A stretch of DNA of 64,000 nucleotides from assembly GCF_008153345.1 (NCBI RefSeq), contig NZ_CP042818.1, forward strand, positions 2,753,001-2,817,000, in the 5' to 3' direction. Source of the stretch: Treponema phagedenis. Lineage in GTDB: Bacteria; Spirochaetota; Spirochaetia; Treponematales; Treponemataceae. The stretch's first letter is position 1; every line of letters begins with the position of its first letter. Shown here in pieces: positions 35,217 through 43,194 of this stretch. The notes under the pieces are model-generated. The model had not been told where the DNA came from, made no database searches, and worked only from the letters and a program-made list of their open reading frames with translations. A program made the position numbers and the translations under genes.

Positions 35217-36899
35217 TCATTCTATATAGTACGGCATGTCTTCCGCAATTTTACTATATATATTTTTAAGTTCTTTCGGCAGTTCGCCAACCCCCTCATC
35301 TCCGTTTAGCCGATAATAAAATTCTCCTTGCTTTTTATAAAACCCCGGATTTTCAGAATTATGAAAATCATCAAGCGTATTAAAAATTGTTATTCTGTCT
35401 TTATAAGGGCGCGCAGGCTCAATGCAATAAAACTGACAATTTCCGCATTCATTACAAACAGAATCGATATGGACTATTATTTTTTTATCATCTAAAACCA
35501 ATTCTTCGTTTGCTCTATTCGGACACACCCTTATACAGTTTTTACAAAGAACTCTGCATTCGTATGAATCATCTTTAATTCCTTCAAAGCTCTTATGTAA
35601 ATCATATTTTTTTCTTTCTTTTTCACTCTTTATATAGTTTTTATTTTTAAGCGAGTCTTTTCTTAATGCTTCGATTTTTTCGGTGTCTGTTATTTTGTTT
35701 TTCTTGTATTCAACCTCTTCCAACTTATCAGCAAGTTGTTTTAGGTTATCAAGCCCTGCCGGCTTCAAAAGAACAGTGCATACGGTTACCGGAAATATGC
35801 CCGCATCAAATAATTCTTTAATATTATTTTTATCCGCTCCGCCCGAAAAGCTTATCGGAAGTTTTCCGTCAAAGGCTTTTGAAAGTTTTGCAGCTGTTGC
35901 AATTGATAAAGGATACAGTGCTTTCCCAGACATATACATATCGCTGCCCGGGAGCTCTCGGTTATTTATTGCAACTTGGAATGTATTTGTAAGCTTTACG
36001 CCAAATTCCAAATTTAAATTTTTTGCTAAGTTCTGAAGATTTTTTATCATTACTACCGCATCGTCAAATTGTAAATCGATATCAAATTGATGACGACCGA
36101 ATTGTATATAATCATATCCCATCTCATCTAAAACTTTTCTTACATACTCATAGCCTAAGAGCGTCGGATTACATTTAATATACGTATGAAGTTTTTTTTC
36201 GGTGAGTATGTATTTTACTATTTTTTCTATTTCTTCAGGCGGAGTTCCGTGCATTGTAGAAAGGGTGAGAGAGTTGCATATATTCGGGCTTATAGATTCT
36301 ATAAATTCTCTGTCAACTTTTTTAAACATCGGCAATAGTTCGATTAAATCTTCCTTGCATTGTTTATATACTTTTGTATTACGCGCGTCTTTTAAAGTTT
36401 CAATAAACTCATCAATCAGAGGATGTTTTATGCCTTCAAGATTATACCCTACCGACATATTAAAGATAAATCCTTCAGGCGAACCTAAGTCTAATTCTTT
36501 TGCCAAAACTTTACATACAAACCATGCACGTACATATTCATCTCGCGCAATATCGGCTCTGAATTCACTTGACCATTCAATATTATACGCTTCATCATCG
36601 GCACGTATACAAGGTCTTTGTATTCCCAGTTCTTCTCCATAAAGATATTGCACTGTTTTTAATTCTATAAATCTTGCTCCGCCGACATAATCGGCTGCAA
36701 TATTATGTGCAAGCTGGGTATGCGGCCCTGCCGCAACGCCAAGAGGCGATTCCAAGTCAGAACCGAATATTTTTAAAACCTTATCATTGTTTTTTTTAAA
36801 TATACCTTTAACATTATATATTGTTTGTTTCTTTTCATATTCAGTAAATATGTGTTTGAGTATGTTTTTAAAGCCAACGCCATACATTGTATCGCTCAT
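35217..36899 (-). CDS. ygfK: YgfK-like oxidoreductase, compact form without the central flavin domain
   Basis: 560 residues. The N-terminal part (about 1-390) is the DHOD-like barrel of YgfK: GPHTQLAHNIAADYVGGARFIELKTVQ, FIFNMSVGYNLEGIKHP, TLSTMHGTPPEEIE, YMSGKALYPLSIA and GKLPISFSGGADKNN. The C-terminal part (about 450-560) is the ferredoxin domain with CKNCIRVCPNRANEE and CNECGNCQFYCIEPARPYKD. As I recall, E. coli YgfK has about 1030 residues, with a GltD-like FAD/NAD(P) domain between these parts; here a short Lys-rich linker replaces it. YgfK is a proposed reductase in anaerobic urate breakdown. The gene is in an operon with ygeX (21-base gap). Confidence 0.9.
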   Translation of the reverse strand: MSDTMYGVGFKNILKHIFTEYEKKQTIYNVKGIFKKNNDKVLKIFGSDLESPLGVAAGPHTQLAHNIAADYVGGARFIELKTVQYLYGEELGIQRPCIRADDEAYNIEWSSEFRADIARDEYVRAWFVCKVLAKELDLGSPEGFIFNMSVGYNLEGIKHPLIDEFIETLKDARNTKVYKQCKEDLIELLPMFKKVDREFIESISPNICNSLTLSTMHGTPPEEIEKIVKYILTEKKLHTYIKCNPTLLGYEYVRKVLDEMGYDYIQFGRHQFDIDLQFDDAVVMIKNLQNLAKNLNLEFGVKLTNTFQVAINNRELPGSDMYMSGKALYPLSIATAAKLSKAFDGKLPISFSGGADKNNIKELFDAGIFPVTVCTVLLKPAGLDNLKQLADKLEEVEYKKNKITDTEKIEALRKDSLKNKNYIKSEKERKKYDLHKSFEGIKDDSYECRVLCKNCIRVCPNRANEELVLDDKKIIVHIDSVCNECGNCQFYCIEPARPYKDRITIFNTLDDFHNSENPGFYKKQGEFYYRLNGDEGVGELPKELKNIYSKIAEDMPYYIE

Positions 36900-36920
36900 A
36901 GATACCTCCCTGTTTATGAA

Positions 36921-38123
36921 TTACAAACTTGAATCTTTACCGTCCCAAACAGTCTTTAAATAGTTGTCCTTGTCGGTATCTCCTTCTGTTGAAAAACAAA
37001 GTACAATCGATGAAGAGTCAAGTCCTATTTTTTCTTTTATATTTTTAAGACTATCATCCGTCATAAGCTTTGATACAACCCCTGCCGTAACCGCACCGGA
37101 TTCTCCAGAAATTATTTTCTTATCATTTTTAAGAGGATTACCCAGCAGTCTCATTCCGTGTGCGGCAAAACAATCATCAACCGATAAGAAACTGTGTGCA
37201 TATTTTTTAAGTATCGGCCAGCCGACGGTTACCGGTTCTCCGCAGTTAAGCCCTGCCATTATTGAATCCATATCTCCCGTAACAGGATGGAGTTTGCCGT
37301 CATCCGCCTTAGCGGTTTGATACAGACATGCCGCTTTATGCGGTTCAACAATAACGATTGTGGGGATGGCATCTTTCATTACATTCGCAAAAAAGCCGGT
37401 AACTGCGGACGCAAGCGAGCCTACACCTGCTTGCAAAAAAATATGCGTAGGAAGCGAGCCCTTTTCTTTCAGTTCATTATATGCTTCATATGCCATTGTC
37501 ATATATCCTTGCATGATATATCGGGGAATATCTTCGTATCCTTCCCATGATGTATCCTGCACTAATATGCCGTTGTGTGTTTTAGCATACTCATCTGCAA
37601 GGCGAACACATTCATCATAGTTGTATTCGTAGATATCGGCATCGGCATTTTCAGCCCGTATATTATCAAGCCTTTCACGGGCGGTTCCCTTAGGCATAAA
37701 AACTTTTGATTTTTGCTTTAATTGGTTTGCAGTCCATGCAACACCTCTGCCGTGATTGCCGTCAGTTGCCGTTGCAAAAGTAATTTCTCCTAATTTTTCT
37801 TTTATTTCTTTTGAGATCATTCGTTCATAAGGAAGGTCTTCCACACTCATACCAAGTCTGTCCGCAATATAACTCCCGATCGCAAATGATCCGCCAAGTA
37901 CTTTAAACGCATTAAGGCCGAATCGATATGATTCATCTTTTACAAAGATGTTTTTAATTCCCAAATAATTTGATAAATGCGCAAGTTCTACAAGAGGTGT
38001 TTTTTCATATTGAGGAAAGCTCTTATGAAAATTTATTACGCGCTTAGCTACCGTATCATTTATAAAACGTATATCAACATCCCGGGGGTCTTTTCTCATA
38101 GAAGCCAGTAATATTTTTTCCAT
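36921..38123 (-). CDS. ygeX: Diaminopropionate ammonia-lyase YgeX
   Basis: PLP enzyme that converts 2,3-diaminopropionate to pyruvate and two ammonia, the last step proposed for anaerobic urate breakdown. 400 residues, standard size. The PLP lysine is Lys74 in FGLNAFKVLGG. The phosphate-binding and cofactor segments include ATATDGNHGRGVAW and FLQAGVGSLA, plus SGESGAVTAGV and STEGDTD near the C-terminus. A good Shine-Dalgarno sequence (AAAGGA) precedes the ATG. First gene of the ygeX-ygfK pair. Confidence 0.95.
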   Translation of the reverse strand: MEKILLASMRKDPRDVDIRFINDTVAKRVINFHKSFPQYEKTPLVELAHLSNYLGIKNIFVKDESYRFGLNAFKVLGGSFAIGSYIADRLGMSVEDLPYERMISKEIKEKLGEITFATATDGNHGRGVAWTANQLKQKSKVFMPKGTARERLDNIRAENADADIYEYNYDECVRLADEYAKTHNGILVQDTSWEGYEDIPRYIMQGYMTMAYEAYNELKEKGSLPTHIFLQAGVGSLASAVTGFFANVMKDAIPTIVIVEPHKAACLYQTAKADDGKLHPVTGDMDSIMAGLNCGEPVTVGWPILKKYAHSFLSVDDCFAAHGMRLLGNPLKNDKKIISGESGAVTAGVVSKLMTDDSLKNIKEKIGLDSSSIVLCFSTEGDTDKDNYLKTVWDGKDSSL

Positions 38124-38167
38124 AGTTATTCCTTTCCGTTATTTTTATCGGTTAAAAGTTTTGTGTA

Positions 38168-38188
38168 ACATGTTCTTCTTACATGTTC
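38168..38188 (-). promoter_or_regulatory. Direct repeat upstream of ygeX
   Basis: ACATGTTC occurs twice (38168-38175 and 38181-38188) with a 13-base period, between the ygeY terminator-like hairpin and the ygeX start. It is a candidate operator for the regulator encoded in the cluster. No experimental or family consensus is known to me, so this is a pattern only. Confidence 0.35.
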
Positions 38189-38200
38189 GATATGTAAACA

Positions 38201-38225
38201 ATGAGCTATCATAGAGATAGCTCAT
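38201..38225 (-). terminator. Hairpin after ygeY
   Basis: ATGAGCTATC (38201-38210) and its complement (38216-38225) form a 10-bp stem with a 5-base loop, starting five bases past the ygeY stop codon on the minus strand. The run after it is only weakly T-rich, so it may be a weak terminator, an attenuator before ygeX, or a 3'-end stabiliser. Confidence 0.5.
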
Positions 38226-38230
38226 AATGT

Positions 38231-39553
38231 TTAACCTTCGATATACATTGTCGGCAGTGCGGCATACACTGCGGCACAAGTGATTAAATCTTGCTTAAAT
38301 GTTATTTCGTTCGGCGCATGAGCCTGATCTTCCGCTCCCGGTCCAAATCCGATTGTCGGAATTTTGTGCCGCCCCATAATTGCTACGCCGTTTGTCGAGA
38401 ACGTCCACTTGTCTACAAGAGGCCGCGAAAATCTCTTCTCTTCTTCTTTTTTTATCGGAGGAGAAATTCTCTTATCCCCATAAAGTGCTTTGTATGCTTT
38501 TTCCAAAGCGACTGTTACTTTATGGTCTTTAGGAATTACCCACGTCGGAAAATAGCACTCTTGTTCATACGAAAGTCCTTTCCAAGACGGACGCGCATAC
38601 TTATACATGGTAACCTTTGCATTGTGTTTTTTACAGGCGGGCAAGTCTTCAATTTCCTTAATGCAGCTTTCCCAAGTTTCTCCGGCGGTCATTCTTCTAT
38701 CAAGAGATATAGCACAAGAATCGGCTACCGCACACCGCGACGGAGATGTAAAGAAGATTTCAGAGGTTGTTACTGTTCCTCTTCCAAGGAAATTTGCTTC
38801 TTCATATTCGGGGTTATATTTTTTATCAAGCATCTTTACAAGGCCTTTGATTTCAACACTGTCATCCGCCGGATTCTCGTTTAAGGCTTCAACCTCTTTT
38901 AAGATTTCAGCCATTTTATAAATAGCGTTGTCTCCGCGTTCGGGAGCGGATCCATGGCAGCTGACTCCGCTTACTTCTACGCGAATTTCCATTCTGCCGC
39001 GCTGTCCCCGGTAGATACCGCCGTCAGTCGGTTCGGTGGAAACAACAAACTCGGGCTTTATACCTTCCTGTTCAATCATATAAAGCCAGCAGTTTCCGTC
39101 GCAGTCTTCTTCTTGCACAGTACCTGTTACCAAAACTTTGAACTTATCATTTAAAAGTCCCAAGTCTTTCATAATTTTTGCAGCATATACCGATGCAACA
39201 GGGCCGCCAAGCTGATCGCTTGTTCCTCTGCCGCCTATTGTATGTTCGTCTTCATAACCTTCATACGGATCAAACTTCCAGTTATCCCTGTTTCCGATGC
39301 CTACCGTGTCAATATGTCCGTCAAATGCGATTATCGTCTTACCGGTTCCCATTTCTCCAAGCACATTGCCCTGCTTGTCAATCCATGTTTTATCAAATCC
39401 GACCTTATCCATTTCCTGTTGGATTCTTTTTGCTTTTTCACCTTCTTCACATGATTCACCCTTAAGCTGTACCAAATCTCTTAAGAATTTAATCATATCT
39501 TCGTGATATTCAGCCGCTTTTGCTTTAATTTTTTCAAAATCCATGTTTGCCAT
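38231..39553 (-). CDS. ygeY: YgeY family selenium metabolism-linked hydrolase (M20 peptidase fold)
   Basis: 440 residues. Metal-binding residues of the M20/ArgE-DapE fold are in place: [29 protein letters not shown] (the catalytic EE), STEPTDGG and the C-terminal histidine in [11 protein letters not shown]. The family name comes from its recurrent link with selenium-dependent hydroxylases. It probably cleaves a ureido or amide bond of a diaminopropionate derivative; this is inference from its cluster. The start is supported by AAGGAG. It lies 18 bases after ygeW. Confidence 0.93.
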   Translation of the reverse strand: MANMDFEKIKAKAAEYHEDMIKFLRDLVQLKGESCEEGEKAKRIQQEMDKVGFDKTWIDKQGNVLGEMGTGKTIIAFDGHIDTVGIGNRDNWKFDPYEGYEDEHTIGGRGTSDQLGGPVASVYAAKIMKDLGLLNDKFKVLVTGTVQEEDCDGNCWLYMIEQEGIKPEFVVSTEPTDGGIYRGQRGRMEIRVEVSGVSCHGSAPERGDNAIYKMAEILKEVEALNENPADDSVEIKGLVKMLDKKYNPEYEEANFLGRGTVTTSEIFFTSPSRCAVADSCAISLDRRMTAGETWESCIKEIEDLPACKKHNAKVTMYKYARPSWKGLSYEQECYFPTWVIPKDHKVTVALEKAYKALYGDKRISPPIKKEEEKRFSRPLVDKWTFSTNGVAIMGRHKIPTIGFGPGAEDQAHAPNEITFKQDLITCAAVYAALPTMYIEG

Positions 39554-39571
39554 TTCTATCTCCTTATTGAA

Positions 39572-40780
39572 TTACTTATCATTAATTCTTGCCGTATCTT
39601 TATTCCAAAGCTCTTCCAATTTTGCTTTGGGATTTTGTATTTTTTGTAGGAAAATCATTGCTGCGATTATATACGGTTTAAAGCTTGCTTCGGTGTACAG
39701 CTCTTTTCTGTATTTATCAAAAACTTTTTTATCAACTTCTCCCGCTTCACAGGAAACGCCGGTAATATCGGCAGGGAGCGGGTGTCCATAAAGAGCGTTC
39801 CCGTTTTTTGTCAGCTTCATAAGTTCTTCGGTAACTGTCCAATCTTTATGCGTTGCGTTTTGCTTAAGAAGTCTTTGCTCAAGTTTATCTATTCCGTCAA
39901 AGTCGCCCCTGCCATAGAGCTCTGTTCTTTCTTCCATTGCCGCAAAAGGCGCCCACGATTTAGGATATACAATATCGGCATCTTTAAATGCTTCTTCCAT
40001 AGAGTTTGATATTGTAAATGAACCGCCGTATTTTTTAACATTGTTTTTTGCAACACCGACTACATCTTCCATTACGTTATATCCTTCCGGATGTGCAAGG
40101 ACAACATCCATGCCGAGTCTTGTCCAAAGCCCTATGCCACCTTGAGGCACCGATAAGGGTTTACCGTATGACGGTGAATATGCCCATGTAAGCGCAATTT
40201 TTTTGCCTTTCAGGTTTTCAAACCCGTTAAAATAATGTGCAAAGTGGAGTGTGTCAGCCATCATTTGTGTCGGATGGTCTATATCGCATTGTAAAGATAT
40301 CACGGTGGGCTTTTGCTCAAGAATGCCTTCTTCATATCCAAGCTTTACGCTGTCGGCAAATTCTTTTTGATATGTGTGTCCCTTTCCGATATACATATCA
40401 TCCCTGATACCGATAACATCCGCCATAAATGAAACCATATTTGCGGTTTCAAGCAATGTTTCGCCGTGTGCAATTTGAGATTTCTTTTCGTCCAAATCCT
40501 GTACTTCAAGCCCTAAAAGATTACACGCCGATGCAAAAGAGAATCTTGTTCTGGTTGAATTATCTCTGAAAATCGAAATCCCAAGTCCGGAATCAAATAT
40601 TTTTGCAGACTTGTTATTTTCGCGCAGCTTTCTGATAGCATCCGCAACGGCAAATACCGCTTTCAACTCGTCATCGGTTTTATCCCAAGTCAGAAAAAAG
40701 TTCTCATTGTACAGTCCTTTAAAATCCAACTTGTCCAAGCTTCCGATCAACTCTTTAAAATCCATGTTAAACCTCCACAA
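39572..40780 (-). CDS. ygeW: Knotted carbamoyltransferase YgeW
   Basis: 402 residues, aspartate/ornithine carbamoyltransferase superfamily with the YgeW form. The carbamoyl-phosphate motif is FRDNSTRTRFSFASACNLLG (STRTR). Further segments are VISLQCDIDHPTQMMADTLHF, ALTWAYSPSYGKPLSVPQG and a HPLPADITGVSCEAGEVD near the C-terminus. In this cluster it would transfer a carbamoyl group from a ureido intermediate to phosphate, giving carbamoyl phosphate that could yield ATP; substrate is inferred. It lies 14 bases after the regulator gene and upstream of ygeY. Confidence 0.94.
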   Translation of the reverse strand: MWRFNMDFKELIGSLDKLDFKGLYNENFFLTWDKTDDELKAVFAVADAIRKLRENNKSAKIFDSGLGISIFRDNSTRTRFSFASACNLLGLEVQDLDEKKSQIAHGETLLETANMVSFMADVIGIRDDMYIGKGHTYQKEFADSVKLGYEEGILEQKPTVISLQCDIDHPTQMMADTLHFAHYFNGFENLKGKKIALTWAYSPSYGKPLSVPQGGIGLWTRLGMDVVLAHPEGYNVMEDVVGVAKNNVKKYGGSFTISNSMEEAFKDADIVYPKSWAPFAAMEERTELYGRGDFDGIDKLEQRLLKQNATHKDWTVTEELMKLTKNGNALYGHPLPADITGVSCEAGEVDKKVFDKYRKELYTEASFKPYIIAAMIFLQKIQNPKAKLEELWNKDTARINDK

Positions 40781-40794
40781 TTGTTTTAATTGTT

Positions 40795-41502
40795 TTATTC
40801 TTGTATCGATTTTTCAATTTCGCCAAGATATCTGTAAATTGTTTGGGCGGATATATCCAAAAGTTCCGCAACCTTATTAACCGAGCCCTTATATTTAAAT
40901 ACATTTAATTTATAAAGCTCCCGTATAGGATTGCCTTCCGATTCTATATTCTTAACAGGAATATTTCTATCCCAATGCACAAATACATTTCTTATTATTC
41001 CTTCAAGGATTGAGTCCATTGATTCGTCAAAATAATCTTTTGAACCGGCAAGATTTTCTTCAAGCCCGTAAAGCACTTCATTGGTGTAAAAGTCTCTAAA
41101 CTCCAAATACTTTGTCAGGTCATAATTTACGCAAAGCAAGCCTATAAGCTCTCCGCCCTGTTTTATATAGTATGTAGATGCTCTAAACACCCGCTGGTTA
41201 GACTCATTGATGATGATATAATTTAAAACACAATCATGTTTCCGATAATCGCTTCGCATTATTTTCTCAAGCGTATATCCCGTTATCTCATCACCTACTT
41301 TTCTGTTTGAAAGTCTTCCGTTTACCATAAAAATTATTTTGCTATATCCCTTGTGATAATCCCGCAAAACCACTTCGCAATTTGGTCCCGCAACAACCGA
41401 AATAAACTGCGCAATAGAAATGTATTGCTCAAGAATTCTTTCTTTTTCGTCCCTCTCTATGATACCTGCCTCCTCATTATTGTATAATAAAAAATTACCC
41501 AA
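40795..41502 (-). CDS. YheO-like PAS/HTH transcriptional regulator
   Basis: Up to 235 residues. A PAS-like YheO sensing domain (QFISVVAGPNCEVVLRDY ... GLLCVNYDLTKYLEF) is followed by a C-terminal helix-turn-helix (NKVAELLDISAQTIYRYLGEIEK), close to DNA-binding regulators of amino-acid and purine use. It is the first gene of the regulator-ygeW-ygeY operon and may control it. The longest start is TTG 41502. However, a strong promoter (-35 at 41502-41507, -10 at 41479-41484) overlaps it, and AGGAGG (41474-41469) precedes ATC/ATA codons at 41463-41458. The true start is therefore probably about 13 codons downstream and may be non-canonical. Confidence 0.85.
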   Translation of the reverse strand: MGNFLLYNNEEAGIIERDEKERILEQYISIAQFISVVAGPNCEVVLRDYHKGYSKIIFMVNGRLSNRKVGDEITGYTLEKIMRSDYRKHDCVLNYIIINESNQRVFRASTYYIKQGGELIGLLCVNYDLTKYLEFRDFYTNEVLYGLEENLAGSKDYFDESMDSILEGIIRNVFVHWDRNIPVKNIESEGNPIRELYKLNVFKYKGSVNKVAELLDISAQTIYRYLGEIEKSIQE

Positions 41503-41507
41503 GTCAA
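41479..41507 (-). promoter_or_regulatory. Sigma-70 type promoter of the regulator-ygeW-ygeY operon
   Basis: Minus strand: -35 TTGACT (41507-41502), 17-base spacer, -10 TACAAT (41484-41479). Both boxes are one base from consensus, and the spacing is ideal. The predicted transcript start is near 41472, which leaves little or no leader before the apparent regulator start. Confidence 0.7.
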
Positions 41508-41588
41508 CAATTTTTAAGAATTTTTTATTGCATTTTGCACTATTTTTACTCTTATTTACAAGTAAGAAAAACCTGAATTTTCTTAAAC

Positions 41589-42998
41589 CTATCGCACCGC
41601 AGCGTATGCTTGTTCGCGTTTTCTAAAGACAAATGCTCCATCCCCTTTCTTGCCTAAAAATTTTCCATACTGCGCAACAAGTTTGCCTCTTAAAAAAACC
41701 ATTGCAATGCTGCACTTACTTTCAAAACCTTCATACGTATTATAATCGCAAACAGAGTGTTGTGTTTTAACGGAGATGGTTTTTTTCCTATTGGGATCTA
41801 TTATTGTGATGTCGGCATCGGAACCGACTTTTAATGCGCCTTTCTTAGGATACATTCCGAAAATTTTTGCGGCATTTGTACTCATTACCTCAACAAACCT
41901 GTTTAAACTCATTCTTCCCTTCATAACTCCTTCGGAAAAAACAACCATAGGTCTTTCTTCAACGCCCGGTGCGCCTCCCGGTGAAGCGGTAAAATTTTTT
42001 ATATGAGGAAGTTTATCTCTTTTTAAATTGAACGGGCAATGGTCTGTCGCCACAACTTGCAATGTTTTATCTTCAAGAGCGTTCCATAACGATTCTCTAT
42101 CAGCTTTTTTTCTCAGCGGAGGCGCCATAAGGTATTTCATCCCCTCCTCATCTCCGTCTTCAAAATACTTTTCCTCCGTCAGCGTTAAATATTGGGTACA
42201 TGTTTCAGCATAAAGATTTTTTTGTCCGAGAGCCCTTCCCAATCTAATTCTTTCAACCGATTCATGGGCAGAAGTATGAACAATGTATATCGGCCCGTCT
42301 CCTATCAATTTTGCTAAATTTAAAAGCTCATCAACAGACTCCGCCTCTGCTTCATTTGGTCTTGAATACGCATGATAAATAGGGGAGATTTTGTTCTCGC
42401 TGACAAATTTATTTCTTAAATAATTGGTTATCTTATCATTTTCGCAATGAATGGTGAGAAGCCCGCCCGCTTTTTTCATAACCTCAATAATCTTATAAAA
42501 ATCAACCTCATTCATTGCGTATCCATAGGTTGAGTATGCTTTAAAAGACGCAATGCCTTCGTTTTTCACGATATCATATAATTCTTCCAATATAGAATCA
42601 TCAACGTGTTGAATAACACCATGGAAAGAATAATCAACAACGGACTTTTTCCCAAGCTCTTTATAATTGTTTAAAGAATAATGAAGATTACACCCCTGAG
42701 GCCCAAAGGCAATATGGTCTATAATCATCGTAGTTCCTCCGCATGCGGCGGCAATCGTCCCTGTATAAAAATCATCTACAGAGGTGTACGTTTCGGATTG
42801 CTTCAGTTCCATATGCGTGTGCGGATCAATAAGCCCCGGCATCACATACAACCCCGCCGCATCATACACTGCCTCACAAGTCTTTTCCTTATGCGCAAAG
42901 TCGCCAATCCCTGCAATAACTTCGCCCTCAATAAAAACATCCGCCTTTTTAACTTCTGAATCGGTTACGATTGTTCCGTTTTTAATTAATATGTTCAT
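41589..42998 (-). CDS. hydA: Dihydropyrimidinase / D-hydantoinase
   Basis: 469 residues, cyclic amidohydrolase. The binuclear zinc site is complete: HTH in DPHTHMELKQ, the carbamylated lysine in IASFKAYSTYG, HCEND, VHTSAHES and the aspartate in VATDHCPFNL. It opens cyclic ureides and fits the HyuA/HydA component of urate/purine degradation clusters. The ATG is preceded by AGGAAG. It is the first gene of the island in transcription order; the 86-base gap before the regulator gene holds that gene's promoter. Confidence 0.94.
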   Translation of the reverse strand: MNILIKNGTIVTDSEVKKADVFIEGEVIAGIGDFAHKEKTCEAVYDAAGLYVMPGLIDPHTHMELKQSETYTSVDDFYTGTIAAACGGTTMIIDHIAFGPQGCNLHYSLNNYKELGKKSVVDYSFHGVIQHVDDSILEELYDIVKNEGIASFKAYSTYGYAMNEVDFYKIIEVMKKAGGLLTIHCENDKITNYLRNKFVSENKISPIYHAYSRPNEAEAESVDELLNLAKLIGDGPIYIVHTSAHESVERIRLGRALGQKNLYAETCTQYLTLTEEKYFEDGDEEGMKYLMAPPLRKKADRESLWNALEDKTLQVVATDHCPFNLKRDKLPHIKNFTASPGGAPGVEERPMVVFSEGVMKGRMSLNRFVEVMSTNAAKIFGMYPKKGALKVGSDADITIIDPNRKKTISVKTQHSVCDYNTYEGFESKCSIAMVFLRGKLVAQYGKFLGKKGDGAFVFRKREQAYAAVR

Positions 42999-43194
42999 TA
43001 TTTTACTTCCTAATTGTGTGAGATAGGTTGATTATAGTACATCAAATAATAGCTTGCAATTAGAACAGAGGAATTTTTAAATTTTGGGCATTCCTCGATA
43101 CCTTGTAAGAGTTTTAAAGCTTTGTAAGCAGACTTGCGTTAAAACATCGCTGCTGTGAGGAATCACAGACATGTGCCACAAAAGGAGAAATACC

